DNA of 42,537 nucleotides from Cochlodiniinecator piscidefendens. Its GTDB lineage: Bacteria; Pseudomonadota; Alphaproteobacteria; Rhodobacterales; Rhodobacteraceae. Below are positions 1-8,034 of the stretch, in pieces; the first letter of the stretch is position 1, and each line of letters starts with the position of its first letter. A program made the position numbers and the translations under genes. The stretch lies in the NCBI RefSeq assembly GCF_011326755.1, contig NZ_JAAOIE010000013.1, forward strand, positions 1 through 42,537, given 5' to 3'. The notes below the pieces were generated by a model that did not search any database, was not told where the DNA came from, and was given only the letters and a program-made list of their open reading frames with translations.

Positions 1-91
1 CATCAGACCACCCCGCCTGCGTCAAATGATAAAGCGTAGAACACCCCGCTATACCACCACCTATTACAACTACACGCGTCCGACTCTTCAT
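1..91 (-). CDS. N-terminus of an FAD-dependent amine dehydrogenase (DMGDH/sarcosine dehydrogenase-like), partial
   Basis: Only the first 30 codons lie in the window; the rest runs off the left edge. They read MKSRTRVVVIGGGIAGCSTL and continue to ...QAGWSD, a Rossmann dinucleotide-binding start (GxGxxG) followed by the helix typical of the dimethylglycine/sarcosine dehydrogenase flavoproteins; it closely resembles the start of the full-length DMGDH-like protein at 19779-22229. An in-frame ATG at 118 could add nine residues; neither start has a strong ribosome binding site. The gene is divergent from the MttB homologue at 275, which fits a betaine/dimethylglycine demethylation pair. The fold is seen directly; the substrate is inferred from family and neighbour. 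Confidence 0.7.
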   Translation of the reverse strand, partial: MKSRTRVVVIGGGIAGCSTLYHLTQAGWSD

Positions 92-190
92 CGCAAAAAT
101 CCCGAATATGTTCTCCATATTCAGGCGGGAGGTCGGGGGGCACTGCAAGAGAAAGAGAATGTTTTAGAAATTCTTGGATATTATTTATCA

Positions 191-204
191 TAATTTCGAA
201 AATA
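191..204. promoter_or_regulatory. TTTCGAAA dyad in the divergent promoter region
   Basis: The 183-base gap between the two divergent genes is AT-rich and holds the palindrome TTTCGAAA (194-201). The same core, in a longer palindrome, sits between the LysR gene and the betaine-binding-protein gene at 2838-2849. A shared LysR operator is an inference; the repeat itself is seen. Confidence 0.4.
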
Positions 205-274
205 TATCGTCGGGATTGCTCTTTGATCACAACGCTATTTTCCTTTGATAAAAGAGTTTGGTGGAGGATCGGAG

Positions 275-1792
275 ATGACAACGCGGACAGCAAAAAGGGG
301 AGGCCGCAAAGAACGCCTAACACAGCGTGCGGCAAAGCCAGCGGTTGATCCGTGTCCTCCCGGACAGATTGGTGGGGTTTACAAACCTCTGACAGAAGAT
401 GAAATCGGCCGTATTTATGACACAGCGCTGCGGCTGTTGGAAAATCTTGGGATGGGCGAAGTGCCTGACCGTTTGCGCCGGGATCTCATTGAAGCGGGGG
501 CCGTGGACAACGGTAGTGACAGAGTGTTGTTTCCGCCGTCACTCGTGGAGAGGGCAATCGATCAAGCTGCAAAGACTTTTGTGCTACATGGTCGCGATGA
601 AGCGCGATCAATTGAGGTCGGGGGTAATCGTGTGCATTTTGGGACCGGCGGAGCCGCGGTGCAAACGTTGGATATGGATAATGGAAACTATCGTCCATCC
701 ACGTTGGAGGATTTACACAACTTCACACGGTTACAAGATACGTTGGCCAATGTCAGTTGGTACACGCGCTGTTGCGTCGCGACGGATGTTCCGGACAACT
801 ATGATCTGGATGTGAATACGGTATATGCGCTTTTGAAAAACACAACAAAACCAACAGCGACATCGTTTACATTGGCGGAACATGTAGAGCCCATTGTCGA
901 AATGCTAGATATTGCGGCGGGTGGCAAAGGAGAGTTTTCCAAACGACCGTTTATGAAAGTTCATATAAGCCCCGTCATTTCACCGATGCGGTATGGCGAT
1001 GATGCGGTTGAAGTTGTTTATGAATGTATCAAACATAATATTCCAATGTCGTGTATTACCGCCGCACAAGCCGGGGCGACAGCGCCCGCCACTTTGGCAG
1101 GTTTTTTGGCGCAGTCTTTGGCGGAAACCTTAGCGAGCCTGGTGATGGTACATGCAATTCGGCCGGGATATCCTATGGTGTTTTCCAATTGGCCTTTGGT
1201 GATTGACTTGCGGACAGGTTCGTTTTCAGGCGGAAGTGGTGAAACCGCTGTTTTAAACGCGGCGTCAGCGCAGCTTTCCAATTGGTTAGGATTGCCGTCT
1301 GGGGTTGCCTGTTCGATGACGGATGCTAAAGCCATTGATGCGCAATATGGAATGGAAAAGGGTTTGACGTCGCTCGCTGCAGCCTTAGCGGGAGGTAATT
1401 TAATTTACGAAAGCTCTGGTATGACGGCTTCGCTGTTAGGTGTAAGTTTTGAAGCATTCATTTTGGATGATGAAATGCATTCTCACACGTATCGCGCTTT
1501 ACGTGGAATTGAAGTCACTGATGACAATCTAGGGTATGAAGCGGTGTTTGATGCGGTATTGGGCGAGGGGCATTTTTTAGGCGGTCATCATACCTACGCT
1601 GCGATGGAGCGGGATTACTTTTATCCTTCCTTGGCAGATCGGGATGAGCCGCGCACTTGGGCAGAAAAAGGTGGGCGTGATGCATGGTCGGTTGCGCAGA
1701 CGCGGGCCCGGCAGATTTTAGAGACACATCATCCATCGTATTTGAGCGAGGATCAAGATCGTGAGATTCGAGCGAAGTTCAATATACTTTGA
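275..1792 (+). CDS. MttB-family (trimethylamine methyltransferase-like) methyltransferase, non-pyrrolysine, probably acting on betaine
   Basis: This 505-residue protein belongs to the MttB superfamily (COG5598), whose members move a methyl group from a quaternary or tertiary amine to a corrinoid protein. The start at 275 is preceded by GGAGG (263-267, 7-base spacing); a TTG at 245 opens the same frame but has no such support. The frame has no internal amber codon, so this is a non-pyrrolysine member, the branch that includes the glycine betaine methyltransferase MtgB. The flanking divergent DMGDH-like start and the betaine-type importer downstream favour betaine or a related quaternary amine. 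No corrinoid protein or corrinoid:folate methyltransferase gene is visible in the window; such partners would have to be elsewhere. Family is secure, substrate is inferred. Confidence 0.85.
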   Translation: MTTRTAKRGGRKERLTQRAAKPAVDPCPPGQIGGVYKPLTEDEIGRIYDTALRLLENLGMGEVPDRLRRDLIEAGAVDNGSDRVLFPPSLVERAIDQAAKTFVLHGRDEARSIEVGGNRVHFGTGGAAVQTLDMDNGNYRPSTLEDLHNFTRLQDTLANVSWYTRCCVATDVPDNYDLDVNTVYALLKNTTKPTATSFTLAEHVEPIVEMLDIAAGGKGEFSKRPFMKVHISPVISPMRYGDDAVEVVYECIKHNIPMSCITAAQAGATAPATLAGFLAQSLAETLASLVMVHAIRPGYPMVFSNWPLVIDLRTGSFSGGSGETAVLNAASAQLSNWLGLPSGVACSMTDAKAIDAQYGMEKGLTSLAAALAGGNLIYESSGMTASLLGVSFEAFILDDEMHSHTYRALRGIEVTDDNLGYEAVFDAVLGEGHFLGGHHTYAAMERDYFYPSLADRDEPRTWAEKGGRDAWSVAQTRARQILETHHPSYLSEDQDREIRAKFNIL

Positions 1793-1811
1793 AAGACCAG
1801 CAAAAGCGTTT

Positions 1812-2786
1812 TTAGTTTACGAGAACAAAACTTTCCTTCAGCCAAGGTGTTTTAGAATGGAACGGCGTGATAGCATGTTTGGTGATTAAGCTTCGCATTT
1901 TTTGATCTACCAAATCCAAGATTGACCGAGAACAATCTGGCGTGGTGATGATGGTCAACGTGCGTGAGAAGCTTTTACCGGGAAATGGGTGAATACTAAG
2001 TTTGGGCTGAAACCGTTTGGCCCGAGAGAACAGAAGTGGTGTGGTAATTGTCCAACCTGCTCCTGCGGCGACCATAGCCATCAAAGTCTGGTGATTGCCG
2101 CACTCGAACTTGTTGGGGGAAGAGACACCCAATCTGCGCAGTTGCGCTTCGATTTGCTGCGCAATGATGAGGTTGCTGGAAAATCGCAAGAAAGGTAAAT
2201 TGGTTTTACCTGACACGATATCGTTCAGGGATGCTTCGTCAGTACGGGGGAGAACGATAACAAAAGGATCTCGCAACAGTGGGCGTTCTTGCAAACCGTT
2301 TAAGCGATCAGGTGGCGTTGTCGTGACGCCCAAATCCAATTGTCTGTTGCGCAGCATTTCCACAATCGTGTGGCTTGAGTCCGTGTGGTAAAGAAAATCG
2401 CAACTCGGCATATTCCTTGACAGATACACGGCCAATTCAGGGGTAATGTCGCTGTCGAAATCTTCGATGACACCAACGCGTAAGAAACTCGCTTCGGAAA
2501 TATTTCCGGCTGAGGCTTCTGCTTTGGCTTTGCGAATTGCCAGCAGCGCACCATCGATGTTGCGTAGAAAAACATGCCCTTTCGGTGAAAGTATCATCGG
2601 TTTGCGTGCATGGTTAAAGAGCTCGACGCCCAAGTGTTTTTCTAAATTTCGTAAATGGTGAGAAATAGTGCTAACAGATAAACCTGTTTCCGTCGCAACA
2701 GCTTGAAGTGACCCTTTTTGGGCGCAAATCTGGAATAATTCCAGTCCCTTAAGGCTGAGTTCATTTCGTACAATGTGCCGAGACAT
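1812..2786 (-). CDS. LysR-family transcriptional regulator
   Basis: 324 residues with an N-terminal winged helix-turn-helix (about residues 11-70, with LQAVATETGLSVSTISHHLR as the recognition segment) and a C-terminal periplasmic-binding-fold effector domain. The gene converges on the MttB homologue, with 19 bases between the stops, and is divergent from the betaine-binding-protein gene at 2935. It is therefore the natural regulator of the importer and perhaps of the mttB/DMGDH pair, because both divergent promoter regions carry a TTTCGAAA dyad. The 22-residue C-terminal tail after the effector domain is unremarkable. The effector is unknown; betaine or a demethylated product is a guess from context. 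Confidence 0.9.
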   Translation of the reverse strand: MSRHIVRNELSLKGLELFQICAQKGSLQAVATETGLSVSTISHHLRNLEKHLGVELFNHARKPMILSPKGHVFLRNIDGALLAIRKAKAEASAGNISEASFLRVGVIEDFDSDITPELAVYLSRNMPSCDFLYHTDSSHTIVEMLRNRQLDLGVTTTPPDRLNGLQERPLLRDPFVIVLPRTDEASLNDIVSGKTNLPFLRFSSNLIIAQQIEAQLRRLGVSSPNKFECGNHQTLMAMVAAGAGWTITTPLLFSRAKRFQPKLSIHPFPGKSFSRTLTIITTPDCSRSILDLVDQKMRSLITKHAITPFHSKTPWLKESFVLVN

Positions 2787-2837
2787 AGATCCTCATACGA
2801 AGGTAAGTGTTTCATATATTCATAATAATACTCTCAA

Positions 2838-2849
2838 TATTTCGAAATA
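2838..2849. promoter_or_regulatory. Perfect 12-bp palindrome TATTTCGAAATA, candidate LysR operator
   Basis: It lies in the 148-base AT-rich gap between the LysR start (2786, minus) and the binding-protein start (2935, plus). The position is right for a LysR autoregulatory/activation site, and the core repeats at 194-201. Binding is not demonstrated. Confidence 0.5.
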
Positions 2850-2934
2850 GATACTTCTGAATCATGAAAAATAACGAAACGTGTGAGCGTGAGGTCATAA
2901 AATCTTAAATCATGACAATCGCTGGGAGAAAGAA

Positions 2935-3897
2935 ATGAAACGGTTACTTTTAACTTCATTGTGTTCGATAGGGGTTTCTGCTTCGGTTGCTCATGCGGAA
3001 TGTGGGGATGTGACAATTACCCAAATGGATTGGGCGTCCGCTTCTGTTGTGACAGCGGTTTCAACATTTTTGATGGAGCAAGGATATGGTTGCTCTGTGA
3101 CAGCTGTTCCATCGTCTACTCCAACAGCGCTGACATCCGTCGCTGAAACCGGGACACCTGATTTACTGACGGAGCTTTGGGTGAACACGGCACCTGCGTA
3201 TCGCGAATTGCTAGATGCTGGCAAAATTGTTGAACTCGGTGATGTGCTTTCGGATGGGGGCGTTGAAGGCTGGTGGGTTCCGCAATACGTCATTGATGCG
3301 CACCCAGAAGCTTCAACACTTGAAGGTATATTGGAAAACCCGGAATTGGTTGGCAATCGTTTTCATAACTGCCCAGATGGTTGGGGATGCCGAACTGTGA
3401 ACGACAATATGAACCAGGTTATCGATATGGCTGGGAACGGGATTGAAATCTTCAATCACGGGTCGGGGGAAACTCTAGCTACGGCTATTGCATCAGCCTA
3501 TGCAGACGAGGCCCCATGGTTTGGGTTCTACTGGGCGCCAACTGCTGTGTTGGGTAAATACCCAATGGTTTTGGTAGAGCTGGCGGAATATGACGCGGAT
3601 ATACACGCCTGTAACGGGGATACGGATTGTGCTTCTCCGGGTTTATCAAATTACCCAAGTGCCGCTGTCAAAACAGCTGCCACAACAGCTTTTCAAGAAC
3701 GTGAGCCCGCAATCGCAGAAATGATGTCACAGGTCACATTCACCAATGCCCAAATGAACGGTATTTTGGCGTGGATGGAAGATAACAACGCATCGGCCGA
3801 AGAAGGGGCGGTGTATTTTTTGACCAATAACCCTGACATTTGGGGCGGTTGGTTGAATGAGCAGGCGCGTGAAAATCTGGCAGCTTTATTGCAATAA
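2935..3897 (+). CDS. Glycine betaine/proline-type ABC transporter substrate-binding protein (ProX/OpuAC fold)
   Basis: This 320-residue exported protein has a clear Sec signal peptide, with likely cleavage after AHA at residue 21. The mature part has the OpuAC-type pattern: several Trp and Tyr residues that can form an aromatic cage for a quaternary ammonium (MDWASASV, ELWVNT, GWWVPQY, WFGFYWAP) and Cys pairs that could form disulfides (NCPDGWGCR, ACNGDTDC). The start has a GGGAGAAAG ribosome binding site. It is the first gene of an importer operon with the permease and ATPase that follow. Quaternary amines such as betaine, choline or carnitine are the family's ligands; which one this protein prefers cannot be read from sequence. 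Confidence 0.9.
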   Translation: MKRLLLTSLCSIGVSASVAHAECGDVTITQMDWASASVVTAVSTFLMEQGYGCSVTAVPSSTPTALTSVAETGTPDLLTELWVNTAPAYRELLDAGKIVELGDVLSDGGVEGWWVPQYVIDAHPEASTLEGILENPELVGNRFHNCPDGWGCRTVNDNMNQVIDMAGNGIEIFNHGSGETLATAIASAYADEAPWFGFYWAPTAVLGKYPMVLVELAEYDADIHACNGDTDCASPGLSNYPSAAVKTAATTAFQEREPAIAEMMSQVTFTNAQMNGILAWMEDNNASAEEGAVYFLTNNPDIWGGWLNEQARENLAALLQ

Positions 3898-3902
3898 TTT
3901 CT

Positions 3903-3930
3903 ATCAGGCTCCAAATGCAAGGAGCCTGAT
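3903..3930 (+). terminator. 10-bp perfect hairpin between binding-protein and permease genes
   Basis: ATCAGGCTCC (3903-3912), an 8-base loop and GGAGCCTGAT (3921-3930) form a perfect stem 5 bases after the binding-protein stop. No T-tract follows, so it is better read as a processing or 3'-protecting element that raises binding-protein mRNA over permease mRNA than as a full terminator. The right arm contains the AGGAG that would serve an ATG at 3933. Confidence 0.6.
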
Positions 3931-3950
3931 CTATGATATTGAGGGTGATC

Positions 3951-4985
3951 ATGGCAGCATATGAAAGCGTGATTAAGGCAATTGGGTTAGACAATTGGTG
4001 TGCAGAACCAGATGAAAATGCCCCGATGTCTATGGCACAGTTTTTGGCGAGAAACGGAAATGGTAATCCGGACAATTCAGACCCGATATTACCTTTTCCA
4101 TCACTCGACACTTTGCATGAAGTTTGCTCATCGATCCCTCAAACGCGTGATTTAACCGCTTGGGTAGAAGATAGCTTTTTGTCGATCAAGGATGGGCTAA
4201 AGCTCGTCCTTGATCCGCTTACCCAGCCTTTGTCTTGGATGCTGGATTCGGCGCTTTATGTTTTTACAACTGTACCTTGGTGGATTTTGATCCCGCTTCT
4301 CGTGTTGCTGACTTGGTGTGTAACACGACGGCGCGGCGTTACCATTTTCGTAGCGGCCGTGTTCATATTTTTCGGTGTGATTGACCACCTAGAGGTGGCT
4401 CTTCAAACATTGGCGATCATTTTTGTTTGCACAGGGTTATCGGTATTGTTGGGGGTGCCTATCGGGATCATGATGTCACGATCAGATAGGATGCAACGTT
4501 TGACGGTACCTGTGTTGGATCTGTTACAAACGTTGCCCAGCTTTGTGTATTTGATTCCGCTTATTTTTCTGTTTTCCGTTACTGAATCCAAATTGTATGG
4601 AATTGCGATAATTCTATACGCGATTGTTCCAATTATCCGCCTGACGGACCTTGGTATCCGGCTTGTGGATCGGGATGTGATCGAAGCGGCCGATGCGTTT
4701 GGTATGAATGCGCGACAGAAGTTGTTAGGTGTAGAATTGCCGCTGGCGCTTCCCAATATCATGGCTGGAGTCAATCAAACGATTATGATGAGCCTTGCGA
4801 TGGTTGTGATTGCATCGTTGGTTTCGGCGCCGGGGCTTGGCGTTTTGGTCCTGCGTGGCATTCGCAATTTGGAGCTGGGGGTTGGAATTGTTGCTGGGCT
4901 TGGGATTGTGTTGCTCGCGGTGGTTTTGGATCGAAGCTCAAAAGCGGCGCTGTCACGTCTTCATGCTCACAAACCAAATCAATGA
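3951..4985 (+). CDS. Glycine betaine/proline-type ABC transporter permease (ProW-like)
   Basis: About 344 residues. An N-terminal cytoplasmic region of roughly 90 residues precedes the membrane segments (first around VPWWILIPLLVLLTWCV), and the binding-protein-dependent permease signature appears near the end (EAADAFGMNARQKLLGVELP, the EAA loop that docks on the ATPase). I chose the ATG at 3951, which has GAGGGTGATC in front; the in-frame ATG at 3933 also has an AGGAG, but that motif is locked in the hairpin just upstream. The stop overlaps an ATG of the ATPase frame (ATGA), so the two are translationally coupled. Role: inner-membrane channel of the betaine-type importer. Confidence 0.9.
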   Translation: MAAYESVIKAIGLDNWCAEPDENAPMSMAQFLARNGNGNPDNSDPILPFPSLDTLHEVCSSIPQTRDLTAWVEDSFLSIKDGLKLVLDPLTQPLSWMLDSALYVFTTVPWWILIPLLVLLTWCVTRRRGVTIFVAAVFIFFGVIDHLEVALQTLAIIFVCTGLSVLLGVPIGIMMSRSDRMQRLTVPVLDLLQTLPSFVYLIPLIFLFSVTESKLYGIAIILYAIVPIIRLTDLGIRLVDRDVIEAADAFGMNARQKLLGVELPLALPNIMAGVNQTIMMSLAMVVIASLVSAPGLGVLVLRGIRNLELGVGIVAGLGIVLLAVVLDRSSKAALSRLHAHKPNQ

Positions 4986-4993
4986 GGATAGGC

Positions 4994-6034
4994 ATGTCAG
5001 ATCCGAAAATCCGTATTCGCAATCTCTATAAAATCTTTGGGGCACGGGCGGGAAAGTATTTGCCTCATGTGCTAAGCGGTATGGGCAAATCTGAGCTGCT
5101 TGAATCTCACGGGCATGCATTGGGTTTGAATAACATCAATATAGACATGCAAGCTGGAGAGATTTCAGTGATCATGGGATTGTCAGGTTCGGGGAAATCA
5201 ACGCTCATTCGCCATATCAACCGTCTTATTGAGCCAACCAGCGGTGAGATATTGTTGGATGGCCAAGATATCATGAGGTTCTCACAGGCGGACCTGTTAC
5301 AGACCCGACAAAAATCTATGTCGATGGTCTTTCAAAATTTTGCACTTCTCCCACACCGAACGGTTTTGCAGAATGTTTCTATGGGTTTAAAGGTTCAGGG
5401 CGTTACAAAAGAAATTCGAGAACACGAAGGTCGGAAATGGCTTTTGCGCGTCGGACTAAAGGGACATGAAAGCCAATACCCCAACCAACTATCTGGTGGT
5501 ATGCAGCAACGAGTTGGTATTGCTCGGGCCCTAACATCCAATTCCGATATCTTATTAATGGATGAAGCTTTTTCAGCGTTGGATCCGCTTATTCGCACGG
5601 ATATGCAGGATCTTTTGTTGGAGCTTCAAACCGAATTACATAAGACGATTGTGTTTATCACGCATGATTTAGACGAAGCCTTGAAGCTGGCGGATCATCT
5701 TGTCATCCTCAAAGATGGTGCTGTTGTACAGCAGGGTAAGCCGCAGCACATATTGTTAAATCCATCGGATCCTTACATTGAGGAATTTATCGCTGACATT
5801 AATCGCGCGCGTGTTTTGAGGGTTCGCTCCATAATGCGACACTCTAATCTGGGCAACGAATATAGTGGTACAATTGATCCAGAGGCTAACCTAGAACAAG
5901 TTATTGGAATGGCTCAAGGTGATATGAGCGCACGATTTGAAGTCATAGAAAATAATCAAAGAATTGGCGAAGTGGATGTCGCGCTATTGATGGATGCGCT
6001 GGTGCCCTACAGACCCGACACTGCAAAGCGCTAG
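4994..6034 (+). CDS. Glycine betaine/proline-type ABC transporter ATP-binding protein (ProV-like)
   Basis: 346 residues. The ATPase core has Walker A GLSGSGKST, signature LSGGMQQRVGIARAL, Walker B ILLMDEAFSALDP and the switch His (FITHD). The C-terminal 80 residues after IADINRARVLRVRSIM correspond to the regulatory CBS-type tail of ProV/OpuAA but look degenerate. The ATG at 4994 has GAGG six bases upstream; an ATG at 4982 overlaps the permease stop and would add four residues. It energises the importer encoded by the two genes before it and closes that operon. Confidence 0.9.
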   Translation: MSDPKIRIRNLYKIFGARAGKYLPHVLSGMGKSELLESHGHALGLNNINIDMQAGEISVIMGLSGSGKSTLIRHINRLIEPTSGEILLDGQDIMRFSQADLLQTRQKSMSMVFQNFALLPHRTVLQNVSMGLKVQGVTKEIREHEGRKWLLRVGLKGHESQYPNQLSGGMQQRVGIARALTSNSDILLMDEAFSALDPLIRTDMQDLLLELQTELHKTIVFITHDLDEALKLADHLVILKDGAVVQQGKPQHILLNPSDPYIEEFIADINRARVLRVRSIMRHSNLGNEYSGTIDPEANLEQVIGMAQGDMSARFEVIENNQRIGEVDVALLMDALVPYRPDTAKR

Positions 6035-6149
6035 GAAACCAGATTTCTTCGCCAACGAAATCGTCTAGTTGATCCGGTGTTACTTTTCAAATGTGTGGAT
6101 TTTTCTGATTGTTGACGGATTACTGTAACTCTCATTTGATGGCCGAAGG

Positions 6150-6173
6150 CTGCCGGTGGATGGCCACCAGCAG
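6150..6173. terminator. Hairpin between convergent importer operons
   Basis: CTGCCGGTGG (6150-6159), loop ATGG and CCACCAGCAG (6164-6173) form a 10-bp stem with one G:U pair in the 168-base gap between two convergent ATPase genes. There is no clear T-tract, so terminator function is likely but not certain. The rest of the gap shows nothing else. Confidence 0.45.
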
Positions 6174-6202
6174 TCCAACCGCAAAGCGGTACAATGGCAA
6201 TC

Positions 6203-7249
6203 TCAATTCGGGATTGTGATTGTGTGCTCTGGTTCCCAACTGAGCCATACCGGCCCACCCTCTGGCAGTTGAGGCAAGTCGCGGTCGCGCGAAATGACCT
6301 TAAATGTACTTCCGTTGCGATCCAGAATGCAGGTTGCCATTGCTCCGGCAAAAACACGTTGCTTTAGCCGCGCTTGGATTTTTGGGGTGTCACGTTCTGT
6401 GGGCTCTTCAGTTGTGATGCTGATGTTTTCGGGGCGTACGGCAAATGTAGCGCCTGTTTTCAGTCCCTTTGGTATAGGGATTGCATCTCCATCGGTCAGG
6501 CGTAAACTGTTTCCGTCAACAGCGCCTTCCAGAATGTTAGCTTCGCCCAAGAAGCTGGCCGTGAAAACGTCGGTGGGGTTGTTATACACTTCGCGTGGTG
6601 GGCCTGCCTGCACCATGCGTCCCGCGCGTAAGATGCCAATTTTGTCTGACAACGTAAGAGCTTCTTCTTGGTCATGTGTGACAAAGATAGTCGTAATGCC
6701 AATTTCGCGTTGAATACGTTTCAATTCAATTTGCATATCGACACGTAGTGATTTGTCCAAGGCTGAGAGAGGTTCATCGAGCAGTAAAACACGAGGATTG
6801 GTCACAATTGCACGAGCCAAAGCCACGCGCTGTCTTTGCCCTCCTGACAGTTGATGCGGTTTGCGGTTGCTATGTTGACCTAGCTGCACAAGTTCCAGGG
6901 CCTCGCCAACACGGCGGCGTTCCTCTGCGAGGCTCACTTTTCTCACCCGCAACCCAAAGCCAACATTATCTGCGACGCTCATATTGGGAAAAAGCGCGTA
7001 GTTTTGAAACATCATCCCGATTTCGCGTTTTTCTACGGGGATCTGTTCAACGGACTTTGACCCAATGCGAATTGTCCCATCATCGGTAAATATGAAACCA
7101 GCAATGGTGCGTAACAACGTAGTTTTTCCGCTGCCTGATGGGCCGAGTAGGCCAAAAAATCCCCCATCAGGAAAATCTATGGTCACGTTGTCCAGTGCTT
7201 TGAGCGTACCAAATCTTTTGGTTACATTTTCGACGGCTACTTCGGCCAT
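6203..7249 (-). CDS. ABC transporter ATP-binding protein (PotA/FbpC-type)
   Basis: 348 residues with Walker A GPSGSGKTT, signature LSGGQRQRVALARAI, Walker B VLLLDEPLSALD, switch His (FVTHDQEE) and a C-terminal TOBE-type domain (about residues 270-345). It is the last gene of the minus-strand operon running from the GntR regulator at 12660, and its start codon touches the stop of the preceding permease. PotA-type ATPases serve importers for polyamines, but also for iron, sulfate and many organic solutes. Here the kinase and glycohydrolase in the same operon argue against a simple polyamine role. Confidence 0.9.
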   Translation of the reverse strand: MAEVAVENVTKRFGTLKALDNVTIDFPDGGFFGLLGPSGSGKTTLLRTIAGFIFTDDGTIRIGSKSVEQIPVEKREIGMMFQNYALFPNMSVADNVGFGLRVRKVSLAEERRRVGEALELVQLGQHSNRKPHQLSGGQRQRVALARAIVTNPRVLLLDEPLSALDKSLRVDMQIELKRIQREIGITTIFVTHDQEEALTLSDKIGILRAGRMVQAGPPREVYNNPTDVFTASFLGEANILEGAVDGNSLRLTDGDAIPIPKGLKTGATFAVRPENISITTEEPTERDTPKIQARLKQRVFAGAMATCILDRNGSTFKVISRDRDLPQLPEGGPVWLSWEPEHTITIPN

Positions 7250-8034
7250 TAGCGTTCTCCTCCGAAATTTGAAAAGCGGGCAGCGATCAACATAACCGCC
7301 ATCGAAATCGTTATAATTATTGTGGATATGGCATTGATTTCAGGCGTGAACCCTTTGCGTATTGCCGTGTAAATCAATACCGGCAAAGTGCTGTCGCCTG
7401 GTTCTGATAAGAAATAAGAAACGACAAACTGATCAAAGCTAACCGCAAAGGCAAACAGAGCCCCTGCAATAATGCCCGGTGTAATCCAGGGCAGCGTGAC
7501 GCGGCGGGTGACAGTCCAGCTATTTGCACCCAAAGAACGGGCAGCTTCTTCCAAAGTGGCATCAAATGTAGCAAGCCGAGCGGTGACAACGACGATTACG
7601 TAGGGCAGGGCAAGTGCAACATGACCTATGATCACGGAAGGTGTCCCGCGTCCAAGGCCAATTCCAAAAAAGAAGATAAGCATCGCGGTGCCAGTAATCA
7701 GCCAAGGAATTGCAATCGGGGGAAACAACAAAACCTGAAGAATGCGCTTTCCCTTAAACTCGAACCGAAAGAGCGCAACTGACGCTGCCGTTCCTAACGT
7801 GGTGGCGATAATTGTCGTGATCAGGGCTATCAGAACGGATCGTGTCGCAGCAGCAATAATTTCGGAATTTCCGGCTAAATCTTGATACCACCGCAGCGAA
7901 AACTCAAAGGGGAGTTGATAGTACTGAGAGTCGTTAAAAGACATAAAAGCCATGACGAGGATAGGCGCGTAGAGAAAAAACAGGATCAGGGCTAACCAGA
8001 TCTTACCAAGGCGTTTTAAAATCAGAGTGCTCAT
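7249..8034 (-). CDS. ABC transporter permease (PotC-type)
   Basis: 261 residues with about six predicted membrane helices and the EAA loop EEAARSLGANSWTVTRRVTL, typical of the second permease of PotABCD-type importers. The gene overlaps the preceding permease by four bases (ATGA) and abuts the ATPase gene, so the three are one translationally coupled set. The N-terminus (ILKRLGKIWLALILFFLYAP) is a short cytoplasmic lead into the first helix. Substrate is not deducible from the permease. Confidence 0.9.
   Translation of the reverse strand: MSTLILKRLGKIWLALILFFLYAPILVMAFMSFNDSQYYQLPFEFSLRWYQDLAGNSEIIAAATRSVLIALITTIIATTLGTAASVALFRFEFKGKRILQVLLFPPIAIPWLITGTAMLIFFFGIGLGRGTPSVIIGHVALALPYVIVVVTARLATFDATLEEAARSLGANSWTVTRRVTLPWITPGIIAGALFAFAVSFDQFVVSYFLSEPGDSTLPVLIYTAIRKGFTPEINAISTIIITISMAVMLIAARFSNFGGER

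Noticed and set aside
3-335. Minus-strand 110-residue open frame at the left edge
   Set aside because: The real minus-strand gene is in another frame (1-91), where a clear Rossmann GGGIAG start is encoded; the long frame also runs into the mttB start and shows no family features.
275-1792. Pyrrolysine-containing trimethylamine methyltransferase
   Set aside because: The whole frame is open with no internal amber codon, so this is a non-pyrrolysine MttB homologue.
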